Source: Spirochaetales bacterium (GTDB lineage Bacteria; Spirochaetota; Spirochaetia; DAHUYW01). Taken from it: a stretch of 64,000 bases of DNA. The position numbers and the translations under genes were made by a program. The notes beneath the pieces were generated by a model. It saw only the letters and a list, made by a program, of their open reading frames with translations. It was not told the DNA's origin and did no database searches. Below are positions 53,816-62,241 of the stretch, piece by piece. Position 1 is the stretch's first letter, and the number at the start of each line of letters is the position of its first letter. Location of the stretch: positions 40,243 to 104,242 of the forward strand of contig DAHUYW010000009.1 in NCBI GenBank assembly GCA_027306915.1, in the 5' to 3' direction.

Positions 53816-55396
53816 CTATTCCACCAGGCCGCCGGCGGTCTGGGAATCCACGACGGAGGCGACCGCGCGTAAGACCCGTCGGCGGAGCTCGCGGTAGCGA
53901 TCGTAGGCCTCACCGAAGCGCTCATGCTCCTCAGGGCGCGGCCGGTAGACCGTCGTAATCCGCACAAGCCCCTCCGCGGCATCGCCGAGCGAGGAGCGCT
54001 CGCCCAGACCGACCAGCCCCGAGCAGGCGTCACCGAGCAGCTCGGCGTCGATGATCTCCGGCGTTGCGATCTCCTTCCCGGTGATGTCCGCCTTCATCTG
54101 GTTCCACAGGGGGTTTCGCGCCTGGCCGCCGCAGGCCCGAAGCTGCTCGATCCGACAGCCGTGGCGCTCGAGGGTCTCTATCAAGTCGCGCACCGCGAAG
54201 CCGATCGACTGGACCACAGCCCGCCCCATCTCAGCCGGTCCGTGCTCCGGCTCGAGCTGAGAAAATACCGCGTCCGAGAATTCCCAAGTCTCTCCGATGC
54301 GAAGCGACGGGAAGAAGAAGGGAATGCGCGCGCGGTGATCCACGGCAAGGATCTCCTCGAGCATCGTTTGGTACGGCTTCTCGCGCTGGCCCGAGATGGA
54401 GCGAAACCACTCGAAGATGCGGCCCGTGGAGGCAAGGATACCCGCCGCGTTGAACAGGCCGGGAATCGCGTGAGGGAGACAGCGGACGCGCTCGCTTCGA
54501 ATTGGTCGCGCACTGCAGTGATTGATCCCCTCGGAGGTGCCGGCCCGGTCGCAGGTGCGCCCCGGAACCACCGCGGCGGTTCCGACGAGCGCCATGAGGA
54601 AGTCCGAGCCGCCCGCAACCACCGGAAGCCCCTTCGGGAGGCCGCTCGCTGCGGTACCTTGCACCGTTACCCTGCCTATCCTCTCCCCGATCCGCACGAA
54701 GGGCGGAAACTTAGCGCTGTCGAAGCCGAAAGCGGCGATCTCCTGCCCGCTCCAGACGTAGGGGACGAACTCCTCGGAGGGGACTATCGCGGCCTTTTCG
54801 CCGGTGAGCAAGAAGTTCAAGTATTCGGGAAAGGGAAGGAAGCTCGCCGTTCGCTCGTAGAGCTCGGGCCGATTGCGTCGGATCCACTCAACCTTCGGCA
54901 GGTAGAAGGAGGCTCCATGGATTGGCCGGAGCTCGCGGCGGTCGATCCATAGGAAGGCCTCGCTCAGGGCGACCCCATCGGGACCGACCGGCATGATCGT
55001 CGGCCCGTTGCCGCTCACCACGACCGCCGCAAGATCGCCGCCGCTTCCGCCGCCAAACGCACCCGCCGCCCGAAGCTTTTCGATCGTCACGTTGAGGTGG
55101 CGGCTCCAAAGGCCGGGATCCCAGCGGACAAGATCGGCTCCTGGATCTTCGAGAAGCGACTCGTGTGCCCAACCGATGAGCTGCCCTTTGTCGCCGATAA
55201 CGCCGGCCTTAATCGATGATGTGCCGAAGTCGACGCACAGGAGGCGCAGGCTCGCCCCGCTGCGGTCGAACGCAGCCGCACGGGATCGAGCCGACGTACC
55301 TGCGCGGAAGCGATCCGATGTCCGTCCGCGAGCCGACGGACCGGCCTCGCTGGCCGGGCCGGTAGGCGATTCCTTGCCGCGCGCCGCGTGACTCAT
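53816..55396 (-). CDS. FGGY family carbohydrate kinase 2
   Basis: A 526-residue sugar kinase. After about 50 residues of low-complexity Arg/Ser/Ala sequence that is not family-like, the ATPase loop LLCVDFGTSSIKAGVIG begins; a later start is therefore possible, but no standard codon with a ribosome site is seen there. Further motifs: VVVSGNGPTIMPVG, PVVAGGSDFLMALVG, and the C-terminal LRACGGQARNPLWNQMKADITG. Its substrate is unknown, with xylulose-like sugars possible. It follows the PRPP synthetase gene by 6 bp on the same strand. Confidence 0.86.
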   Translation of the reverse strand: MSHAARGKESPTGPASEAGPSARGRTSDRFRAGTSARSRAAAFDRSGASLRLLCVDFGTSSIKAGVIGDKGQLIGWAHESLLEDPGADLVRWDPGLWSRHLNVTIEKLRAAGAFGGGSGGDLAAVVVSGNGPTIMPVGPDGVALSEAFLWIDRRELRPIHGASFYLPKVEWIRRNRPELYERTASFLPFPEYLNFLLTGEKAAIVPSEEFVPYVWSGQEIAAFGFDSAKFPPFVRIGERIGRVTVQGTAASGLPKGLPVVAGGSDFLMALVGTAAVVPGRTCDRAGTSEGINHCSARPIRSERVRCLPHAIPGLFNAAGILASTGRIFEWFRSISGQREKPYQTMLEEILAVDHRARIPFFFPSLRIGETWEFSDAVFSQLEPEHGPAEMGRAVVQSIGFAVRDLIETLERHGCRIEQLRACGGQARNPLWNQMKADITGKEIATPEIIDAELLGDACSGLVGLGERSSLGDAAEGLVRITTVYRPRPEEHERFGEAYDRYRELRRRVLRAVASVVDSQTAGGLVE

Positions 55397-55402
55397 GGCC
55401 GG

Positions 55403-56635
55403 CTACTGGTTTAAGAGCCGCTGGATTATCTTGCGGTTGTCGAGGAGCGAGCTCAAGGAGCGCTCGTGATCGAGGCGGGCGATGATGCGAGCGAAAAGGC
55501 TCGAGATGTTCGCGCACTCGTACCACTCGCGCTCGAGCAACTCCTCGGTATGGTAAACGGCGTTCGTTCCGATGATCTTGTCGAACAATCCGGCACGATA
55601 GGCCTCTTCGAAGTGACCGATCGCCTCGCCCGTAAAGAGGGGCAGGCTGATGGCGCAGTAGATGTGGTTCGCTCCCATGGTCTTCAGATACTCCATCGCC
55701 TTGATGACGGTTCCACCGGTGCCTATGAGATCGTCGGCCATGAAAACCGTCTTACCCTCCACCGAACCGAGCAGGCGGATCGCGGTGATGTTGCTGTCGC
55801 GCGCGTCCCTGGAGACTCGGGAATAGTCGCGCTCCTTGTAGAGAAGTGCCAGAGGCTTGCCGAGACTTCCGGCGTAGAACTTGTTGCGGTCGACGGCCCC
55901 CGTGTCCGGGGAGACCACCACGAGATCGGTCGTCTTCACATCGATGAGCGCGACGAGCTTGCGCAGGACCTGATAGGATGCGTGGAGGTTCTCGAGCCGC
56001 AACGTATGAAAGCTGTTTTCGATCTCCTTCGAGTGGATATCCAGGGTGATGATCCGCGAGACCCCCATGTATTCGAGGAGCCGACCGAACAGCGAGGCCG
56101 TGAGCGCTTCGCGTCCTTTTTTCTTGTGCTGGCGCGAGAAGGGATAGGCCGGCAAGACCAGGGTGATACTCTTCGCCCCCGCCTGCAGCGCTGCATCGAC
56201 CGTCACGAACAAGCAGAAGACATTGTCGTTTACCGAAAGCGAGTAGCGATCGGTAGTGTTGTGAAAGGAGAGCGGGTAGTGATTCTCCACGTCCTGCACA
56301 ATGTAGATGTGCTCGCCCCTTATCGATTGGAGAATCTCGGCCTTGAACTCGCCGTTCGCAAACCGAGTGAAGTTGACGGGGATCTTGAATCGCGGAACGT
56401 GAAAAGTGCTCAGTGAGCTTGCGGAATGGACGTGTTGCGATTGCACATCGGCCGACAGGTTTATCCGCCGAATCGCGTCCGACTCGGCTATTCCGTAGCG
56501 CCCGGCGATGGTTGCCGCGAGCTGGCTGTAATGCCTTCGGTAGATCCTGCGGAGATGGGGGACCATCTCGTCGACAAACTTCTCGCCGCCCGGGCACGCG
56601 ATGATACCCAGCCCGGCAGGCTGTCCTGGAGCCAT
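55403..56635 (-). CDS. prs: Ribose-phosphate pyrophosphokinase, long form
   Basis: A 410-residue PRPP synthetase, about 95 residues longer than the common form of about 315. The extension is at the N-terminus (1-75). The catalytic part shows FTRFANGEFKAEILQSIRG, LVLPAYPFSRQHKKKGREAL, the His in ITLDIHSKEIE, VVVSPDTGAVDRNKFYA and the PRPP loop VFMADDLIGTGGTV. It makes PRPP from ribose 5-phosphate and ATP for nucleotide, His and Trp synthesis. Long-form enzymes of similar length are typical of spirochaetes as far as I recall. GAGGGAG precedes the ATG; a promoter lies upstream. Confidence 0.93.
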   Translation of the reverse strand: MAPGQPAGLGIIACPGGEKFVDEMVPHLRRIYRRHYSQLAATIAGRYGIAESDAIRRINLSADVQSQHVHSASSLSTFHVPRFKIPVNFTRFANGEFKAEILQSIRGEHIYIVQDVENHYPLSFHNTTDRYSLSVNDNVFCLFVTVDAALQAGAKSITLVLPAYPFSRQHKKKGREALTASLFGRLLEYMGVSRIITLDIHSKEIENSFHTLRLENLHASYQVLRKLVALIDVKTTDLVVVSPDTGAVDRNKFYAGSLGKPLALLYKERDYSRVSRDARDSNITAIRLLGSVEGKTVFMADDLIGTGGTVIKAMEYLKTMGANHIYCAISLPLFTGEAIGHFEEAYRAGLFDKIIGTNAVYHTEELLEREWYECANISSLFARIIARLDHERSLSSLLDNRKIIQRLLNQ

Positions 56636-56665
56636 GAACTCCCTCTGTTATGCAATCGTGACGCC

Positions 56666-56695
56666 ACGATAGCACGGTCACAAGAGCGAGGTCAA
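56666..56695 (-). promoter_or_regulatory. Promoter of the prs-FGGY operon
   Basis: Minus strand: TTGACC (56690-56695), an 18-bp spacer, then TATCGT (56666-56671). It predicts a start near 56659. Confidence 0.5.
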
Positions 56696-56763
56696 TACGA
56701 GCACGGCCGCAAGCCTTGCGCCGTCGCGGCTCCCTTCGCGCGTCTGCTAGCGCTGTCGCTCAA

Positions 56764-56792
56764 TTGACACCACGAAGCTCAACCGTTAGAAT
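56764..56792 (+). promoter_or_regulatory. Promoter of tRNA-Arg
   Basis: TTGACA (56764-56769), a 17-bp spacer, then TAGAAT (56787-56792). It predicts a start about 10 nt before the mature tRNA. Confidence 0.75.
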
Positions 56793-56808
56793 TGTGGGGT
56801 CGGTTTCT

Positions 56809-56882
<74 letters not shown>

Positions 56883-57966
56883 CTATTTCCGTTCTAGATA
56901 ATTACTTACACACATCGTCACTCGGAGTTTTTACCTATCGTCTGCCGGTGTGCACTTGATTCTTCGGTTCCTGATTTATCCATGTTGCTCTCGATACCTG
57001 CCCCGGTCAGGATATTGTCAATCTTGGTGGATAGGGTCATGCCCTCCGATCCTTCGCTTACGCCGCCGGTTCGTCCGCGAGCTCCCGTCGACGAATCGGC
57101 GCCCTTGCTGAACCAGGTGGAGTTTCTTCGACGCGCCTGTCTTCCTCCAGATCTTTGCTGGTTCCTCGATGAGCTTGAAGACCGTTTGCTGCGCTTCGCT
57201 GCGGGTAGCTCTTCACTGCGAAATAGGGGTATTCGCTCAAGGCGAGCTTTCCGTCGCCGTTGGCATCATCCCACGCGATGAGTTCGAATCGTCGCATAGA
57301 TAGCTGCAAACACAATCCCTTATCTCGGACCGAGTAACCCAACTAACGCGGCAACTCTGCCACGATCAATCGGCAGCGCACAAAGGGAGCAGGACAGGGG
57401 CGCTGCCGGGACTCATTGGAGCGTGAGACCCCGACGCACAACCGCAGCTGCAATTCACGCGACGATAGAATTCCGATCTTGAATGAAGGCCTGCACCCGA
57501 TGAACGAATACAATGCCGTAAGGATCCTCATCGCAAAACGCGGCCGACTCACCTCTACAGCGGTCGTGGCTTGTATCCGGCGGAAGAGTTCCTTCCGGTA
57601 CTCCAGAGCGAGTTCGACCACCATCCGCGCTGCATCCTTGACAATGGCCCGGCGGGGATGGCGAGAAACACTCACTGCCCATCTATGTTCCCGCAGAAAC
57701 GATGGGGCGTAGATAGTACGGGCCGATAAGACAGGGATTCGACTTCGACAAGCAGCAAAGGGCCTCGCTCTCGCAGATCGAACTCGCGCCGTCTGTGGCA
57801 ACCGTGCGTTCGGGAAGGAACGCTCGTCGACCCACGAGAATAGCGGGGACTCTTCAACAGCCTCAACCCGAGTCGAACCACCGAACCGCCCGTTCGCGAA
57901 TCTCAGATGAATGCCTGCTTCGCTACCCCATACGGCGATCCTCTCACAAGTCTTGCGAAATCGACC
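56883..57966. other. About 1.1 kb of degenerate or non-coding DNA after tRNA-Arg
   Basis: No full gene can be supported. Several short overlapping frames on the minus strand (for example 57343-57801 and 57672-57881) show fragments with protein-like composition but no recognisable family and no consistent frame. The only motif is an EF-hand loop at about 57240-57290. No copy of the tRNA 3' end was found that would mark an integrated element. Probably a decayed gene region. Confidence 0.55.
57058..57342 (-). pseudogene. Short frame with a perfect EF-hand loop
   Basis: A 94-residue frame containing DANGDGKLALSE, which fits the 12-residue EF-hand/dockerin loop D-x-N-x-D-G-x-L-x-x-x-E followed by a hydrophobic flank. 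The remaining sequence is Arg/Pro-rich and does not look folded. It may be the surviving part of a calcium-binding protein; there is no ribosome site for the frame. It could equally be chance. Confidence 0.3.
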
Positions 57967-58350
57967 CTAGGGGGCGAGATCCTGATCAACCTCCGGGTCC
58001 TCACCATCTTCGCTTTCCTGATAGAAGTCGCGCGCGAGCCGCTGCACCAATTCGAGCCCTTTCGGAGAAATCTTCACGAGTCGAAAGCCCATGCTGTAAA
58101 ATTCGCCGTTCCCGTCCGTCTTGCACCACTTGCTCTCCGCGGTGAAAGCGAGGTGGTTGTCGGTCGTGATGACGCGCGGAAGATCCATTCGCAGCGAAAA
58201 GGTTCGCTCAAGCTGCACCGGATGCTCGCCGATGAGCATCATCCCCTCCGGCGTAATATCTACAAGCTGGCCCAGAAGATTGTGGGACCGCGCATCGAAG
58301 ACTCTCAAGTGGTAGATAAGGCGTGTCCGCTCCTGCCGTCGTACATCCAT
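57967..58350 (-). CDS. PilZ domain protein (c-di-GMP receptor-like)
   Basis: A 127-residue protein that is essentially one PilZ domain. The c-di-GMP-binding signature is present as R4-x3-R8 (RRQER) and D31-x-T-x-x-G36 (DITPEG), with Thr in place of the more common Ser. There is no signal, so it is cytoplasmic. It is the last gene of a five-gene operon, 4 bp after the SpoIIE-type phosphatase, and close to a GGDEF-EAL protein that could make or break its ligand. Confidence 0.85.
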   Translation of the reverse strand: MDVRRQERTRLIYHLRVFDARSHNLLGQLVDITPEGMMLIGEHPVQLERTFSLRMDLPRVITTDNHLAFTAESKWCKTDGNGEFYSMGFRLVKISPKGLELVQRLARDFYQESEDGEDPEVDQDLAP

Positions 58351-58354
58351 CCCT

Positions 58355-59758
58355 CTAGCTCCGCCTCCTCACCAAGATCAGGGTAATGTCGTCAAGTTGA
58401 TCCGCCTGGAACGCACGCACCTCGCCCATGATGCGATCGAGCGCCTGCTGCACCGGGAGCTCGCCGTACCTGACAAGCGCCGCCTGAAGACGTTCTTGTC
58501 CGTACATTTCGCCGGCCCGATTCGTGCACTCGGTGACTCCGTCCGTGAAGAGCAAAAACATGTCGTTCTCGGCAAGAGCTTCCTCGGTGACCTCGGTAAC
58601 CGAGCGTATTTGATCGGTGATTCCGAGCCAGGTGCCTTTGGTGGTGACGGCCCTGACCGTCTTCTCACGCGCCTCGTAGAACAGGACGTCCTGGTGATGG
58701 CCCGTTATTGTGATGTGGTCGCGTTCGAGCCTCACCAGAAGGATGGTCATGTAGTGATTTGAGCCCAGGCGCGCGATGTTCTCCTTGAGAACCGTATTGG
58801 CCGTGCCGAGCACATCGAGGGGCGTGCATTCCGGTCTGCCCTTTATAACGGTCATGATGCTCGTCTGGGCCATCATCATGATGAGGCCTGAGTCCACGCC
58901 GTGACCGGCAACATCCCCGATGGCGATCCAATGTTCGCCGGCGTCGGTCTCGATGATGTCGTAGTAGTCACCCCCGACTTCTTTCGCAGGGAGCATCGTC
59001 GCGGCAACCTCATATCCGGGAATCTCTCGACCCTGAGGAGAGAGCGCGGTCTGGATGCGCTTTGCAAGCTCCATCTCGCTCCAGAGCGCGTCCCGTGCGC
59101 GCTTCAGCTCGACAAGGAGCTTGAACTCGTTCTCGATGAGGCGGTAGCGAACGTGGTTGATGGCGACCGAAACCACTGCCGTCGAGCACAGGAAGAAGAG
59201 GTTATTGATGAGGATCGCCGTCAAATAGGTGTGTCCGGCGATGAGATTGAAGCCCACATACATCACAAGGATGATCAAGGCGTTCACTGCCGTGTGCACG
59301 GCCCGCCAGGGCATCAAGAGGTTTACGCCGATTATGACCAGGTTAAGGCCGGCATAGTAGCTGGAATCGAATCCGCCCAGCGCAACGGTCATAAGGGCGA
59401 TCGTTCCTCCGATCTGAAGCGAGACGAAATAGCCGTGAAGGAACGACCATCGGCTGGGCTTGCTCTTTAGCACGATAAAATACTGGGAAACTGCGAGCGC
59501 CGTCGAAAGCAATCGGTAGACCGCGAAACGCTCGAGAAAACCGTGAGGCGTCATGAAAATATCGAGAACAAAGAAGAGGGGAACGAGGGTGCTCGCGAGC
59601 AGGGTCATCGTGAGGAGCCAGTCGTGCATTATGCCGATCTGGTATGCGGCGAAGTCCCCGGTATCTACGGCCCGTGCGGTTCTGCTATCCGACCGCTCTC
59701 TCCTCCTCTGGCGAGTGGCGGCTCGGGGGGCTGCTTCCAAGTCCTCTATCTCAACCAT
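58355..59758 (-). CDS. Membrane-bound SpoIIE/RsbU-type PP2C phosphatase
   Basis: A 467-residue protein. Residues about 40-215 hold about six hydrophobic helices without a recognised extracellular sensor; a short coiled coil (ELKRARDALWSEMELAKRIQ) leads to a PP2C/SpoIIE domain (about 240-467). Metal-binding motifs are intact: VGGDYYDI, IGDVAGHGVDSG, LFTDGVTE and LDDITLILV. In partner switching such enzymes dephosphorylate a STAS-type antagonist, here presumably the STAS-like protein two genes upstream. It overlaps the methyltransferase gene by 8 bp. The seven-helix-like sensor part suggests an envelope or membrane signal. Confidence 0.9.
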   Translation of the reverse strand: MVEIEDLEAAPRAATRQRRRERSDSRTARAVDTGDFAAYQIGIMHDWLLTMTLLASTLVPLFFVLDIFMTPHGFLERFAVYRLLSTALAVSQYFIVLKSKPSRWSFLHGYFVSLQIGGTIALMTVALGGFDSSYYAGLNLVIIGVNLLMPWRAVHTAVNALIILVMYVGFNLIAGHTYLTAILINNLFFLCSTAVVSVAINHVRYRLIENEFKLLVELKRARDALWSEMELAKRIQTALSPQGREIPGYEVAATMLPAKEVGGDYYDIIETDAGEHWIAIGDVAGHGVDSGLIMMMAQTSIMTVIKGRPECTPLDVLGTANTVLKENIARLGSNHYMTILLVRLERDHITITGHHQDVLFYEAREKTVRAVTTKGTWLGITDQIRSVTEVTEEALAENDMFLLFTDGVTECTNRAGEMYGQERLQAALVRYGELPVQQALDRIMGEVRAFQADQLDDITLILVRRRS

Positions 59759-61145
59759 CGGTTGCCTGCTTGCTCACGCGCAATAGCATTTGAGCCCCTG
59801 TGTTATCGAAAAGAATCTCGCATTTGGCACCCGGGAGGTCTGAGGCGAGCTGCAGAAACTCCTCCTTCGTGCGAAGAATGATCTTCCAATCAAGCCAGTA
59901 TTCCATGTAAAAGCGGCTGGGATTTTCGCTGTAGAGATTCCCGATCACCATTTCCCCAAACGGCTGCAGGAGGCGATAGAGCTTCTTCAGGACCGCCGCG
60001 GCCACCGGGGGGGTGAGGTAGTCGAAGAGCCCCATGGAGTAGATGAAGTGGAATCGACCCCACCGATCCTGAGGTTGGCGCGTCACCAGCATCGTGCGCA
60101 CGGATTCCTTGATGAAATCGACCGACGCGGGCGTCCCCACCGTCTTCTCAATCTCGGCGATCAGGCTCGCCGCCTCCAAGAGTGCCTGTTGGTCCTGGTC
60201 GAGGAGCGAGAAGTGCAGCCGCTCGCAATCGGCGTTCGTCCTGAGTATATCTCGTACCTCCACCGCAGGGCCGCAGGCGACCGAAAGGATTCGCACCTTC
60301 TCTTCCGGGGGCACCACGCAATCGGCAACGAAGCGGTGGATCAATCTCGCTATATCCTCTCGCCGGTTGCGGACGCATTGGGCCGCAGTCTGCTCGACCG
60401 CATGCTTGTGCATGAGCTTGCCGAAGGTGGAGCTTCCCTGAAAGTCGTTCAGGTAGATCAACCTCATCATCTCCGAGTCGCCGCTGTAGCCGCGCGGCTT
60501 GAGATTGGTCCGAGCCATGATCGGGGCGCAAAGGATGAAGTTCCACAACTGGCGACGAAAGTAGAATCCGTGATGCTCGTGTTCGGTTTCGCTGTAGCCC
60601 GCCACTATGCGTTCGAGCTCTTCGTGGCGTCGGTCGAGGTAGGAAAAGAACTCTCTGCCGATGCCGTAGATGATCCCCATCTGAACGAGACTACGGACCG
60701 CGGGAGGCTCACCTTCGCTTTCGGTGTCCATCCGATCAAGCAGATTCTTGTAGACGTTGAGGTCGTAGGTCAGGTCGGAAACGAAGGAGCTGAAGGATTG
60801 GTCGATCTTGTCTTTGTAGGCGAGGATAAGAGGGAGGTTGAGAGCTGCCGATTCCAAGGTCTCGATTCGCGCATTGAAGAAGAGCTTCTCGAAGTCGTGC
60901 ATGGTGCGCAACGGCACCAGACGCCGCAGGGGTGCGTTTTCCGGCGTCTCACTCAGCACCCTGCACGGACCCAGCTCCATCACCTTCTCCCCAACCTGCA
61001 GCTCGATGTTCTCAATCTCCGAGCCGTCTTTGCAGTGGTTAAGCTCCGCCCACAGAGAGTAGCGAGAGGCGAACCGTACCCGGATCGCAGTTCTTGCGTC
61101 TCCCTCGATGAGCCAACCATCAAGTACCGGCGGAGATTGTTCCAT
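59751..61145 (-). CDS. Methyltransferase of the 3-hydroxypalmitate methyl ester (EF/PhcB-like) family
   Basis: A 464-residue protein. The N-terminal 90 residues are beta-rich (VRFASRYSLWAEL, VGEKVMELGPCRV), perhaps PilZ-like. The middle shows the EF-family blocks FVSDLTYDLNVYKNLLDRMD and KPRGYSGDSEMMRLIY. Then comes a class I SAM methyltransferase domain (ILSVACGPAVEVRDIL; YSMGLFDYLTPP). The named family includes enzymes linked to 3-OH-palmitate methyl ester, the diffusible 'extracellular factor' of Ralstonia (PhcB). Whether this one makes such a signal is inference. It overlaps the phosphatase gene by 8 bp and follows the STAS gene by 3 bp. Confidence 0.8.
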   Translation of the reverse strand: MEQSPPVLDGWLIEGDARTAIRVRFASRYSLWAELNHCKDGSEIENIELQVGEKVMELGPCRVLSETPENAPLRRLVPLRTMHDFEKLFFNARIETLESAALNLPLILAYKDKIDQSFSSFVSDLTYDLNVYKNLLDRMDTESEGEPPAVRSLVQMGIIYGIGREFFSYLDRRHEELERIVAGYSETEHEHHGFYFRRQLWNFILCAPIMARTNLKPRGYSGDSEMMRLIYLNDFQGSSTFGKLMHKHAVEQTAAQCVRNRREDIARLIHRFVADCVVPPEEKVRILSVACGPAVEVRDILRTNADCERLHFSLLDQDQQALLEAASLIAEIEKTVGTPASVDFIKESVRTMLVTRQPQDRWGRFHFIYSMGLFDYLTPPVAAAVLKKLYRLLQPFGEMVIGNLYSENPSRFYMEYWLDWKIILRTKEEFLQLASDLPGAKCEILFDNTGAQMLLRVSKQATDG

Positions 61146-61148
61146 CGG

Positions 61149-61523
61149 CTATTCCACTCCTGAGACCTCAATCCTTCCGTCCTGAGTTCCGAAGATGCTA
61201 AGGGCGGAGAACGATATGTCCTGCCACTTCAGCGACTTCCGATAGAGCGCCGTTACCTGCCCCTCGCCGACCCGCGCGATCTCAAGTATCTTGATGACAG
61301 GAGTCAGGGTCGAGGAGTTCATGTAGGTAAGGTCGCGGAAATCCATGACTAAGCGTTTCTTCCCTTTGTTTGCCTCCGTGAGAGTCTTTTGGAGGATGGG
61401 CATCACGAACTGGCTAGGATCACGCAGGATACTCTTTCCCAGAAAGCGAAGCGTGATCGTCTGGTCTTCGTCGGTCTGATCAATCTGAAGCTGATCGCTA
61501 TTGTAGGTCGCGGTCGCCTTCAT
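61149..61523 (-). CDS. STAS-like anti-sigma-factor-antagonist (slr1659 type)
   Basis: A 124-residue single-domain protein. The STAS-like core is TLRFLGKSILRDP, RLVMDFRDLTYMNSSTLTPVIKIL; S70/S71 sit where the switch kinase phosphorylates family members. It resembles the cyanobacterial slr1659-type regulators. Its start overlaps the HATPase gene by 4 bp. It is probably the phospho-target of the kinase upstream and of the SpoIIE-type phosphatase downstream. The final output partner is not identified. Confidence 0.82.
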   Translation of the reverse strand: MKATATYNSDQLQIDQTDEDQTITLRFLGKSILRDPSQFVMPILQKTLTEANKGKKRLVMDFRDLTYMNSSTLTPVIKILEIARVGEGQVTALYRKSLKWQDISFSALSIFGTQDGRIEVSGVE

Positions 61524-62029
61524 ACGCCTTCTCCTTCGCGTCGTTCAATCTTCGCCACGGCCGAAACGCTGAGCATGTTATCTTCCTCAAGATAGAAATC
61601 CAGAGCGGCCCTTCCCTCGTATGTTATTCTCACGATTCCGAGGCCGCTCTTGCTGGCATCAGGGGGCTCGCGAGAGATGGCCTTCATTCGGTAGAGATAG
61701 GCCTCGTAGGGATCCTGAAAGCTCCGCACCCATTGAATAGTACGGTCGAGCTCATCAAGATAGGCCTTGGTGGTCTTGCCAACCGGATTGGTAACCTGAA
61801 CCGTGATGGTTTTTTCCGAGACATTTACGCGGACTGCGACTGCGTCATTGTGATTGCGGAAGTACCCGTACTTCATGCCGTTCTCTACGAGCTCACAGAT
61901 CACCATGGTGTACCTGAAAAGCGCTTCGGACGAGAGGTTTCGGGACTCCAAGAAGTCTGAGGCGGCTTGGTAAACCCTCTCCATTTCCTCCCAATCGGAA
62001 GGTACCACCAGTTCAAGCTCCGTCGTCAT
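61520..62029 (-). CDS. HATPase-type switch protein/anti-sigma-like kinase (slr1658 type)
   Basis: A 169-residue GHKL ATPase-fold protein. The N-box is VICELVENGMKYG and a glycine-box-like segment is KSGLGIVRITYEG. It resembles slr1658-type regulators that pair with slr1659 STAS proteins. No sigma factor is encoded nearby, so the partner-switch output may be another protein, such as the methyltransferase or PilZ protein. It is the first gene of the operon and overlaps the STAS gene by 4 bp. Confidence 0.8.
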   Translation of the reverse strand: MTTELELVVPSDWEEMERVYQAASDFLESRNLSSEALFRYTMVICELVENGMKYGYFRNHNDAVAVRVNVSEKTITVQVTNPVGKTTKAYLDELDRTIQWVRSFQDPYEAYLYRMKAISREPPDASKSGLGIVRITYEGRAALDFYLEEDNMLSVSAVAKIERREGEGV

Positions 62030-62071
62030 CGCCCTCCGCCCTCTTGTCGTTCAAGACTCATCTGAAGCCGC

Positions 62072-62104
62072 GCCTATTATAGGCTCAGACAACTTTAGTG
62101 TCCA
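62072..62104 (-). promoter_or_regulatory. Promoter of the partner-switching operon with overlapping inverted repeat
   Basis: Minus strand: TGGACA (62099-62104), a 17-bp spacer, then TATAAT (62076-62081). GCCTAT-T-ATAGGC (62072-62084) covers the -10 box and may be an operator. Confidence 0.65.
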
Positions 62105-62241
62105 CAAAGACGAAGCGCCCGGCCGAGCACGTTGTGAGGCGAAAGTCCCTGCAGGACCAGCTCCCGCTCTTCGCCCAGCCGCCCACAGCCCAACCGGCCA
62201 GAGCCGTCGTGCGCAAAATCGCAGACTACCGCGTGATTGGG

